From NCBI RefSeq assembly GCF_018812025.1, contig NC_063045.1:13451112-13515111 (forward strand): a DNA stretch of 64,000 bases. The letters are read 5' to 3'. This document shows, piece by piece, positions 43,671 through 54,700 of the stretch (position 1 is the first letter of the stretch; each line of letters begins with the position of its first letter). The notes under the pieces are model-generated. The model ran no database searches. It saw only the letters and a program-made list of their open reading frames with translations, and was not told the DNA's origin. This DNA comes from Megalobrama amblycephala. Lineage: Eukaryota > Chordata > Actinopteri > Cypriniformes > Xenocyprididae. Both the position numbers and the translations under genes were made by a program.

Positions 43671-45663
43671 TATGGAGTCAAATTAATGCCTTAAAGTTTT
43701 GCACAAAAATAAAGTTTTGCAAAACACAAAAAAGAATTGAGCAATAAAAAAATGTTTTGCAAACAAAAATAAAGAATTGCAAAGGAAAAATAAAGTATTG
43801 AGCAGAAAAAAATAAGTTTTGCAAACAAAAATAATAAATTGCAAAATAAAATAAAGTAGTGCAAAAATAAAAATATAATCAATTACAAAATTCAATGACA
43901 GCTGTAATCCTATTTTATCTTTGCCACATATTTTTCATGCTCAAACCTACTAAATCATTTGCAACACTCATTTTATTTTGCGTTTCAGTCAAGCGTGTGC
44001 TCACGATACCGGTTTTCTTTTGCGCTGCACTTTTCTGCGCGGTTCTCTTTATGGCACTGGTTTCACGTGGGGGTGGAGTCAAGAAACGGGGGCACGCCCC
44101 CGCGAAAACGTCATTGGCAGGAGACGTAGATCGGAACAGAACAGATCAAGCATAGAGACCAGTGCCCAAGGAAGTCGACCGGAAGTTGAAGTCGGCCGGG
44201 TGCCGCCATCTTGTAGCAGAACTTCACTTGCGTTAGCATCCCCATTGACTCCCATTCATTTTGGCGTCACTTTGACAGTGAATAACTTTACATCTGAGGC
44301 GTTTAAAGACTCCATTTGTCCATTATTTATTTCTAAAGATACACGACAATGTATAAAGGGCTCCATTACCTTCTATGTTACATTATGGCCCCGTAGATAC
44401 AGTTTTTGTAAAAATAGGCTAACGATTGCGTCATAACCACTCTACTCTCTGTCGCACAGTAGAGAAATTACCGTACAGACAGGAGGAGAAGCTCGCAGGC
44501 AATCGGGGAGATGTCAAGAGAGATGGCGTACTGGCGTTACATTTTAAAATACTATACAAAATAATTAATCAGAATACTTACTCCTGCTTACTCACGCCAA
44601 AGAACTCCCCGCTCAAGCTCGCTGTCTCTGCAAGATTAACGATGGCAGTTTTCACGCACAGCTACTAGAAGATTTACATCTGTCAGACAGGTTGCAGACG
44701 TCATCAAGCTTAGTTTGAGTCTGCGCGTCAGAAACGGAAGTGCTAAAAATCGCTAAAAATGGGCTTCACTTGTCTCAATTGAGTTCCAATGGGGTCGCTG
44801 TGTCCATTTCTTTTACTGTCTATGATAGAGACAGAGCGCATTTATTTATTAATCTGAAAACCACCGGGGAAAAACAATCCAACCGTCTCCAGGCTGCCGC
44901 CTTGTCTTTTCTGACTCATTACAAAAAACAGAACAATGCCTAAAAGCTGCTGTGTGACAAGGTGTACAGCTAACAAGCTAAAAAACCCAGAAATAAGTTT
45001 TTATAAGCTGTCGACCCCAAAAAACGAATGTTTAAGGATACACAAGTGGACACAGGCAGTGAGACAGAGCGCAACGGATCATATTACTATAAGAAAAGCA
45101 TTGGAGGGGGTCGTAATCGGCGACAACATAATGCTAAACAAACCAACAAAAACAAACCATTCATTATTTTTAACCATGTCAAAGAATTATTTCACCTGTT
45201 GCCGATTACGCTTCCCTCCAATGTATTTTGCGGGGGCGTGCCCCCGTTTCTTGACTCCACCCCCACGTCAAACCAGTGCCATAAAGAGATCTGCGCAGAA
45301 AAGTGCAGCGCAAAAGAAAACCGGTATCGTGAGCACACGCTTGACTGAAACGCAGAATAAAATGAGTGTTGCAAATGATTTAGTAGGTTTGAGCATGAAA
45401 AATATGTGGCAAAGATAAAATAGGATTTCAGCTGTCATTGATTTTTGTGATTGATTATATTTTTATTTTTGCACTACTTTATTTTATTTTGCAATTTATT
45501 ATTTTTGTTTGCAAAACTTATTTTTTTCTGCTCAATACTTTATTTTTCCTTTGCAATTCTTTATTTTTGCTTGCAAAACATTTTTTTTATTGCTCAGTTC
45601 TTTTTTGTGTTTTGCAAAACTTTATTTTTGTGCAAAACTTTAAGGCATTAATTTGACTCCATA
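43671..45663. mobile_element. TIR transposon with about 440-bp inverted repeats and a THAP-like fragment
   Basis: The left arm 43671-44112 starts TATGGAGTCAAATTAATGCC, and the right arm 45226-45663 ends with its reverse complement. The arms match over their length, including GGGGGCACGCCCCCGC, the CACGTGGGGGTGGAGTC region and the TTTTGCAAA repeats. CACACG flanks both ends directly (43665-43670, 45664-45669), a probable target duplication. The interior carries the start of a THAP-type frame at 44936, so a P-element-like or related origin is plausible, but the transposase is not intact. Confidence 0.75.
44936..45100 (+). pseudogene. THAP-domain-like transposase fragment
   Basis: From the ATG at 44936 the frame reads MPKSCCVTRCTANKL, then EISFYKL and IHKWTQAVRQ. 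The Cys-x3-Cys near the start, the SFYKLP-type strand and the W...A block are how THAP (C2CH) DNA-binding domains begin. The distal Cys-x2-His pair is not evident; the frame diverges before it. The ORF continues to 45418 only by running into the right terminal repeat. The same opening appears in degraded form near 12915. Confidence 0.45.
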
Positions 45664-46721
45664 CACACGGGTTCTCAACTACAACTGGCCTCCAGTGGAC
45701 TTGTTAGAGTATGTTAGTAAATTGTTATCAGCTCAGTTATTCATGGAAATATCAAATAATTAATGAGAATGGTTTGGCCCGGCGGTGGTGTTTAAACATT
45801 GGTATGCCTAAATGTCTGTTACTGTCAACAGGTAAAAGGGAATTACCTCTTTGTGAGAGCAGCTACAAAGCAAACACTCCTGAACTAGTTTTGTAAGAAA
45901 GACCGGTCACCAGAAATATGACAAAATGATCTGAATTTGAATTGTGTAAATTTGAATTATTGACAAGTGTCATTTAACAGAATTGAATAGTAAGTGCCAT
46001 TTTATACAGATTTGAATTTGAATTTTTTAAACTTTAGAAACTTTTTTTTTTTTAAATGGTGGTGCGTTGAACACCCTGTTCTGATGACACAAGAGTTGCA
46101 ACTATGGCAGCTGAGAAGGCCATTCATTGTGTTCTTTTTGAAGAATTTTCAGAGCCTGATGAAGTCGGTATAAATACATGTTTAATACTGCAAAATACGC
46201 TCGATGTTACAGTCACTGCCCTTGTGTAACATCTCAGCCCATAGATATAGAAAGGCCCGGTCCCAAATGGCACCCTAAACCCTTGTGGTCTTCCTCTGAG
46301 TCCGCACTTTCGTGACATAATGACGTTTTGAATGCCAGGTAAAGTCGTCTGCGTAGCTCGCAGACTTGAGGGCTCAGCCAAAGAATACACTAACAAGGAG
46401 CGAAACTCAATAGAACATTCCATTGCAACACCAGCGCCCAGCAGCGGCCCTGCGTTTCCACCATTTTGTGGTGAAAGCGAGTCGCAGTCCACTAGTTGCT
46501 ATGGCAATATCAGCTGCTTTGGTAAAAAAATAGGACCAGCATAGGACTGCATGTCTAGCCTGAAAAATAAGCTGTTTTAATGCTATGCTAGCATAGGAAA
46601 CAACATTTATGGAACAGTTCATGTCAGATTTTGTTGCTGATTTGAAATAATTTAATTGGGAGTTCGCCAAGTAGTGTTTGAGATTTCAGGATTCCGTCAT
46701 TCAAATAGGTAGGACTTGGGC

Positions 46722-47228
46722 TGCGTTCCACTCCAGTTTTAGACACGCACTCGCAAACTTCCCTAAGCACTTCCCCTCGGGGGAATCCCTGCCGCCAGTT
46801 TGAAGTGTGTTCCACTTTGTGAAGTGGACGAGGGAAGTTTATATGGACAGACCCTACTGTCTACTTCATATGTACACTTCAGGCAGCTCCATAACCCACA
46901 ATGCAACACGATCGTGACGTCACCACATATCGCATTTAATTTACCCACCACAAACAACTCTATGATATATTAATTAATTTTTTAAATATTTAAAATACAC
47001 ATATATGCATGTAGAATACTGCATTAAACAATTTTGTAAGGGGAAAAAATAAATAATAAATCAGCTCCATTGCAGATTCCAAGTGATCAAGGGCTTAGCC
47101 CATTGCAAAGGTTCCGCCAGTAGTGGGCACTCATGCTACATAAGCAATGACGTATATCCGAGTCAACGAGACTGAGGGAAGTTAGCGAGGGAAGGGCATT
47201 TAAAAAACGAACTGGAACGTAGCCTAGG
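46722..47228. mobile_element. TIR element (GGCTGCGTTCCACTCCAGTTTT ends)
   Basis: The left end CTGCGTTCCACTCCAGTTTT and the right end AAAACGAACTGGAACGTAGC are imperfect inverted copies, and the subterminal CAAACTTCCCTAAGCACTTC pairs loosely with GGGAAGTTAGCGAGGGAAG. No coding content is preserved. About 505 bases. Confidence 0.65.
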
Positions 47229-47339
47229 TCTTGGACGCCTGAAATAGCTGCCCAGAGGCGATGCAAATATGGCCGCCGAGTGAACAGACTTTTCTTGAAA
47301 GGGACATCTCAAATGAGCCTAATGTCATGCAGGAAATCT

Positions 47340-47485
47340 AACCCTCTCCATTGACTTTGTATTGCGCGAAGCTGCCTCCTTGGGTTTTTCAGCCTGGGTT
47401 TTTTGTTCTGTTTTTTGTTAGAAGGAAGAAATGACAAGGAAGCAGCTTCACACAATACAAAGTAAATGGAGAGGGTTGGATTGTC
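47340..47485. repeat. Short palindrome (CCTCTCCATT...AATGGAGAGG)
   Basis: AACCCTCTCCATTGACTTTG with GCGAAGCTGCCTCCTTG at the left is mirrored by CAAGGAAGCAGCTTCACAC and AAATGGAGAGGGTTGG at the right, about 145 bases end to end. The GCTGCCTCCTTG motif also precedes the THAP-like starts at 12880 and 44895. Confidence 0.6.
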
Positions 47486-48879
47486 TTTACACCCCACCCC
47501 CACCCCCGCTGTGGGCGTGGCCTAAATGCTCTTTGTCTCTAACTCTCGCTCATGTTGCTTAAACTCGTTTTCATTACACTGACAGATCAAGAAAACTTGG
47601 AAAAACATAGCATGCAAATGACCTCTGTGCGTCTTTTCTACTACTTAGAAATTAGATGTTTCTGTCTATTTAAACGTTGTATGGTATGATCTTGTCATTC
47701 AACCAATAAATAGCTCAGCGGTCACGTGCAGTGTAAGTCTTACAAAGCTGTCTTGACTTATGATAGCAAGAATGGTACATCTCTATAGCAATGGATTGTT
47801 AACAGGGTTAACAGGTTATAACAGATATAACAGTAATGCTCGGGTTCGGGTCGGGTCAAACGATCTCGGGTACGGGCCGGGCCTGTGCGGACCTCTAATC
47901 AGATCTCATCTGCTGCCCTCTGCAGGTCATTTATGATAGTTCTGAGTGGCTTCTCACCTATGGAAGCTTATGTGTAGCAATTTTCAGTTTGAAATGTAAT
48001 ATGCAATATGTAAAATGGCAATGCATTTCTGTATTTAAATTTACATTTTCCATACGCAATGTTTGGACCAAAATGATAATTCAAATTCAATAATATAATT
48101 TACATTTGCCATTTCCTACACTACTGTTAACATATAATTTAAACATATATTTTAATGCTTTATAAGTTGCAAAATTAAAATGAAATTATTATATATGTTT
48201 AACACGTTCAAGCAAAAATTGTCGCAAAATGATCATTTAAATGTTATTTTTCTTTATTGCATTTTCATGAAATGTCCCGCAATGAATGTAGCAAAATTCA
48301 ATGTGGATTTGAAAATGCATTTCGAGCCGATCACGTCCCCGCCCCGCCCTGTCAATCACTGCGTCAAGGCGGGGCCAGGTGTTGGAAACATGGCGGCAGC
48401 AGAGCTATGAAGAGCGAAGCATAAACCGGCAGATGAAGCTGAGCAAGCTACATATAATCCTGAAAATAGTATGTTTGAAAAAAATATATAACTTATTTGG
48501 TGATATTTTAGATGCAAATGTCATGTTGGTTAACACGGACAAGTGAATTTGGCTATGTAATAATGACAAATGATTAAAAATAGTATGCTAATAATCTTCA
48601 AAAAAAAAAAAAAAGCATTTTATCATATATCATGTTAAAAAGAACACTTGAATTAATAATTTTAAGCTTTGGAAACAGACTTTGGGACATTTTTTGTGCC
48701 TTATGCATCTGATCAAACGTTGCGGACCCAAATCCGTTTCGTAGAATGACTCACAAATCAAATTGCGTCGCTGACGAAATGAATGTAAACTGACTACAAC
48801 CATGCAGCACCAAAAGCCGCGTTAATGGTAAGTAAGTAGTGTTCATTTCATTTAGCGTATTTATGTATATTGATACACC

Positions 48880-50184
48880 CAGGGGCGATTCTAGGGTCAG
48901 AGCTTTAGGGGTGCTGAGCACCCAATGAGCCCCACTGCCACCACCCACCCTCTTTTCACACAAAAACAAAAAATATGTCTATTGAAAAATAACTTTATCA
49001 TTTTAACATTGATTCATTCATTTTTTTTAGCCTAGTTATTAATTGAATAACGAGACACAAATTCAATCGTGTTTGGTCCCATTTATTTTTTATCACAGTG
49101 CATACACACAAAACTTTTAGTCCAAAAGTGCGCACATTTGGAGAAATGCACGTTTACCTCAGATTTCATTAGATAGAATAAGCCGGGTTTTAATTACCGA
49201 GGTCAGAAAATGTAGTATGCTAAGGTGGTTCGGGGGCATGCTCCCCCGAGAAAATTTAGATTTCCCTGGTGTACATATGTGCATTTTAAGACGTTTTAAG
49301 GCCAACAAATTGGATAACAATAGCTTTAAAACCATGTCAACAAATACATGCCTGCACAGTTTTGAGGCAGCTTTAATCGCATGTTTGGTAATTTCATGAC
49401 TTAACTTACAACAGAACAACGACGGTCATTGCTCGTAGTTTCTTTTGCGCTTTATTTAAGCTATAATAAAGTAATTATGCAGCACGCGCCGGCGCATTTG
49501 CGCATGCAATTCTTGAGTGCGCGCCACGGGCACAGTATAACGGCTGATTGGACAGTCGTGTTCATTTTTCTGAGTTTTACCGACATAGCCTGACAACATC
49601 TCATCTGACTGCAGTTCACTGTTGTTCAACTGAAGCTCCCTCGTCGTCACCTGCACCTTTTCCGCGCTCGTTTGACTTGCGCCTGGCACTGAGGCGAGGT
49701 CGGAACGCGCGTCTGAAAAGTGTCCCGTTTGTTGTGGTCGTAAAGAGACAGTTCTATATAAACGCAGCGTTTTACTTGGCGATGTTTTAAAAAAAGATTT
49801 ATATTTTTGGTATTTTATATGCTCTGTTGGTGGTTTGAGGAGTAGCATCACCCAGGGGGGATATTTTTTTTATACTGACTCCAGTAGGCTACTCACCGAT
49901 ATGGTTTCGGAATCGGAATCGGTCGTGCTGAGCGGTGCAGGTACAGAGGAGAAGTAGAAGAAGAGAAGAGGATGACATAATTTGCTAAGGGGGATGTTTT
50001 CATTTTCATCCTTAACACATGCATTTTAAACCACAATCTACAGAGTATGTTTTGGACATTATTTAACCTTGTAAAAGACGAACAAAAATTTTAGAATAAC
50101 ATTTCTTACTCGAAGTTTTAGGGGTGCTGAGCTCCTTTTTAGGGGTGCTGAAGCACCCCTAAAAAGGGGCTAGCCTCGCCCATG
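48880..50184. mobile_element. hAT-like transposon with 8-bp target duplication GATACACC
   Basis: The left end CAGGGGCGATTCTAG and the right end CTAGCCTCGCCCATG are imperfect inverted repeats, and GATACACC is duplicated exactly outside both ends (48872-48879, 50185-50192). GGGGTGCTGAGC motifs occur near both termini. The 1.3-kb interior has no intact transposase that I can recognise. Confidence 0.88.
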
Positions 50185-50316
50185 GATACACCGTTTACTA
50201 GTTGATGAAACTATCATTAATGAATCCCAAGTGCCACCTACAAGCCTATTATGTGAAGTGTATGCTGGCGAAATAGTGACGTGAAAGGACTTTATTATAT
50301 TACCATTTTTGTACCA

Positions 50317-50810
50317 TAATTATGCAGCATGAAAAACAGTCAATTAATCTCATCCTGCATTTATTTGATCAAAAACAGCAATAGCGTGACATATTATTAC
50401 AATTTAAAATAATGGTTTTCTATTTGAATATACTTTAAATATAATTTATTCCTACAATTTATGCTGTTCTTTTTTAACGTTTGATTCATCAAGGAGTCCC
50501 GGAAAAAAAGTATCACAGGTTATAAAAAGTATTAAGCAGCACAACGGTTTCCAACATTGATAATAAATAAGCATATTAGAATGATTTCTGAAGGATCATG
50601 TGACACTGAAGACTAGAGTAATGATGCTGAAATAAATTATATTTTGAAGTAAAATATAGTTGAGTTAAAACAGAAAACCATTATTTTAACTTTAATAATA
50701 TTTTACAATATTAGTTTTTTTTTTCTGTATTTTTGATCAAATAAATGCAGGCTTGATGAGACTTCTTGCAAAAACATAAAATAGTGATGTATCCAAACTT
50801 TTGACACACA
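50317..50810. mobile_element. Foldback repeat (GGATCATGTGACACTGAAGAC family)
   Basis: The arms, AAAATAATGGTTTTCTATTTG near 50407 and AGAAAACCATTATTTTAAC near 50672, are inverted copies; GGATCATGTGACACTGAAGA lies between. The same family forms the inverted duplication at 25810-27954 and appears at 57066-57440. Confidence 0.65.
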
Positions 50811-51689
50811 TACATATATATACATTTTTTTTTACATTTGAGCCCCTGCCCCTGAGGAACTCTCTGCATGTCCCTGGACCCTAGAGAGGATTGGATGGGT
50901 GGCTTTTTGATTTTTTTATTGTAATTACAATCAAAATGTTACAATCTGTTGAAATTGTAATTGGCATTTAAGTTTTACAGTTTTTCCTCAGTTGCTTTGG
51001 TATATTTCTTGAATCATCTATAAGATTTGCAAACCAGTAAGTGCATTTCTCAAAACAATTCGTATAAACAGCACCACACAATATATTACCTGCAAAAGCC
51101 TGTAACTTGCTCAAAATCCCTAGTTCATCTCTCAAAAGTAAGTATTATAAAGTAAGGCTTGTTTGTTTGTTTGTTTTTAAAAGAAGTGTATATACACTGT
51201 AAAAAAGAATTGTTTGTTCAATTTAAGTTACCTGGTTGCCCTAAAATTTTGAGTTAATTGAAATTAAAAATTTGAATTAATACAATGAAGGCAATTGTTT
51301 TAATCAACAGAAACTCAAAATATTATGTTATCTGAACCACATTAATTATTTAAGTTGATTTGACAAAAGAAAGTATTTTGATGATAAATCATGAAAATAT
51401 ATATATATATTTTTTACAGTGTAGACATACAGAGAGAGAAAGAAAACACATACCTGCCACTGCTGTCATAAACAGTCCTTAAATTAAACAATTAATTTTT
51501 GTCCATTACATTTTTAGAAAAGAAACACACATAACGGTTTGTTTGTATCTAACATATTTTTGTCATCTATCGTACTATCGTTTTATGATAGCCTTCTATG
51601 AACTGTACAACAAAATAAGCAATAATAAACTAGCTAAACCACCAATAAATGAAATCTATGTACTGCACAGGGACCTATTTATTTATTTA

Positions 51690-51772
51690 TTTATTTATTT
51701 AGCATATGAAGATGGTGATCAGTTTGATGCAGGTCTGATTCCTCCCAGTGGTCCAGAATCTGCTAATTTTCC
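51690..51772 (-). terminator. 3' untranslated region and polyadenylation signals of the calpain gene
   Basis: After the TGA at 51775-51773, the minus strand reaches a run of overlapping AATAAA signals, the reverse of a (TTTA)n tract at about 51676-51703. The 3' untranslated region would then be around 100 nt. Which AATAAA is used cannot be told. Confidence 0.45.
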
Positions 51773-54700
51773 TCAAAGCATGGAAAAATTCAGCCACTAG
51801 AGGGAGACAAAATACATTTTTACAGTCAAACGACTGGGAATGAAAGAAGAGCAAAGCATAATTTTCCAATGGTTGCTGCAGCATATTATATGTATACTGG
51901 GCTCAGTATGCACATTAACAGTATGGTGCATTGAATAGAAAGATGGAATAATGTATCTCATGATGGAATGCGCTCAACTTGACCTTCCATTTCTACACTC
52001 TTAAGGCCTAATCACACCAAAAATGATAACTATATCAGCGTCCACACCAGTGGAAGATACTGTTCTGTTTATTATAAGCATGCGCTGCAGTTTTGTCATC
52101 TGCCACTTTAAATGCAATATGATATCCATAACTGTGGTGTATAAAGACCTTACATAATGAACCGTTATGTTTTTATTACCTTAGAATGAGCCATTTGTAT
52201 CTACATACACCGCGGATCCCCTTACATGTTGAGTCGCCATTTTGCGGCGGCATGTTTCTACAGTAGCCCTAAATGGACAAACTGATCTACAGAGCACATT
52301 TACTTGACTGACTACTCTCTGCTGTCTCAGACGACAATGGTTTTGTCCTTTGTTGGCCACCATAGCTTCTCTATATTTCAATTCACAATCTCACCGCTAG
52401 ATGCCGCTAAAATTTACACACTGCCCCTTTAAAGCAGGATGGATTCTGATTGGCTGTCAATGTTTTTATCACTCATTAGCTGTAAAAAAAAAAAAAAAAA
52501 AGTTCTGAAAGGGATTCCAACGATATTTTTTCTCTGTGCTGTTATCGTTACAGTTGTTGTGTGGACTCTGCTATTCTTTTATATTTAGAAAGATTTTTAG
52601 AACTATAACTATCTAATCATTATTGTTATAGTTATCGTCCTTGGTGTGAAAGAAGAAAAGGTTCTATATAGAACCTTATCAGGTTCTGTCAGGCGCTTCA
52701 TATATAGAACCTTTTAGGGGTTCCATCATGGTATCATTGTATGGATTTAGTTTTAATTAATTAATTTTTTATTTTGATTAAATTGTATTAATTAAGCCGC
52801 TCGTAAAGTATTATTCAATCATTTAAGACATTTCTCCTTGTAAAGAACCTTTTTGGCATAAAGGGTCAAGAACCCTAGGGTTGAACCTTCTTTTCTAAGA
52901 GTAGTGTGGTGAATCAGAATTGCAGTCATAAAGTAATAGTCATTTTTGACTATTTTTGAGATAATTTGGTGAAATAAAATTTTCACAAAGTACAATTCAA
53001 AAATGGAAATGGAAACAAAAAAGTTTTCCTTCATAAACATGCCACGATTCAAGATCAATCTAGAAGCTTCACTGTTGGTCGCATGACTAACATTCTCACT
53101 AAGACACTAACCTCCGCCATGTTCAGCTCTACTGTGCCATTCTTGTCCTTGTCCAGCATGTTAAATGTTTCTGCAAATGAGAATTTAGATATGTAAATGC
53201 ACAATTTACATATGAGTCTTTATTCAAAATTCGGACACTTACTGAACATGCATTCAAGACGCATAATACAGCCCACAAAGTTGTCAAAGTCGATGGTGAG
53301 ATTGGAGTCGCTGTAGCGTGCTACCAGGATCTGGTGTAGAGGGTTGCTCAGAGAGAAGCCTGTACAAAAAAAAAAAAATACATGTGGGTGATTAAATGAT
53401 AACAGAATTTCATTTTTGTTTAAACTGTACTTTTAAGATCATCTGACCTGCTTTCTCTACTGCCTCTCTCATCTCCATAGAGCTCATTGTGCCTGACTTG
53501 TCCTTATCAATTTTACAGTAGATGTCCTGACAGAACACAAACACAGACGGACTGCAATGTTATGACATTTTATAACTATCTACCACATTTAAAGTTGGAT
53601 TGTACAAATAATGAAAATGATAGAAGCATGAAAACATACCAGGTACATCTCAATTTTAGTCCAGAGAATCTTAAATTCAACCAGGCCAAGTTTGCCACTG
53701 CCGTCTTTCTGAGACATCAATAAAGGAAAGAATAGAATAGACAAAGCTAGAGCATAGTGGAGTAGAAATACATAGTTTAAATGTTCTTTGAGTCATCTGG
53801 TCCATCACATCTTGTGTATTTCTTCAAAAGGATACATCCAGTAAGTTGACCATGTTGCGACTAGTGTCCAAACTAAATCCATCAGTTCTAATGTCTTTGC
53901 CTTTAAAAAAAAGTTATTATAAAAGGTTAATAATGAAAAAAAAGAGATGATCCTGATCCTGCAGCCAGTGAGATTGCTTCCTCAACATTTACTGGTTCAG
54001 TGTTTGCTGTGAGCTAGTCCTGTAGCGCTATCAGAGTTCCTCTGAAACCCACCACCTCCCCAGCTCCACCTGCCTAGATCTGCTACAGGATTTATGTCTA
54101 TTCATGCAGCAGCAGCAATTTTACGTAAATTATTATTTACTTACATTTATTGTTATAAATTTTTATATTTCTAAAATATTATTTAATTAATTATTTACTA
54201 TATATTTAAAAAATGTAATCTGTATCTGATATAAAAGCATGTAAAAATGGCCCACTTACGTTTAGATATCACTTTGTTCAGGATATTTTGCAGTTCAAAT
54301 GGTGAGATCTCACAGTCCTTGTGGGAGGAAATGTGATTGAATACGTTTTATTAAAATTAATATGAACAAAAATAGCATAATTAAATCATTATCCTGTAAT
54401 ACTCACGGCCCCAGCAAGCTGTCCAAACAGATTCTTAAACCGACTATCAATATCACTCTCTTTCACATCAATCTGCAAGATTAAAATTGAAATAATGCAT
54501 GTTTATGTCATAATACAGTATTATATTCATATTGGACATGGTGGAGAAATATACCTCTGGAACATTGCACTTGACAGGGTCATCAAGCTCTCTAAAAAAA
54601 CAAACACATTTCAGTGAGGAGACATAAACTTTTCATTAGGACTAATCTACTTATTGTGGGCCAGAATCTGTCCAGGAACTCACTGGAACTCTGCCTGTTT

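Larger units (their letters stand above)
41160..51690. other. Gene-free, transposon-rich region between the glycosyltransferases and calpain
   Basis: Over 10 kb with no supported host exon. It contains a rearranged MITE (42080-42633), an LTR-like segment (43220-43670), a 2-kb TIR element (43671-45663), another TIR element (46722-47228), a hAT element (48880-50184) and a foldback repeat (50317-50810). Open frames here are short and repeat-derived. Confidence 0.55.

Noticed and set aside
44936..45418. Full 160-codon frame as a functional THAP protein
   Set aside because: Only the beginning resembles a THAP domain. The second zinc-binding pair is not visible and the frame ends in the terminal repeat, so it was annotated as a fragment.
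43683..45656. Phe/Leu-rich frames near 43690-43895 and 45438-45656 as membrane proteins
   Set aside because: They are mirror images of each other because they lie in the terminal inverted repeats; the hydrophobic look comes from TTTTGCAAA repeats.
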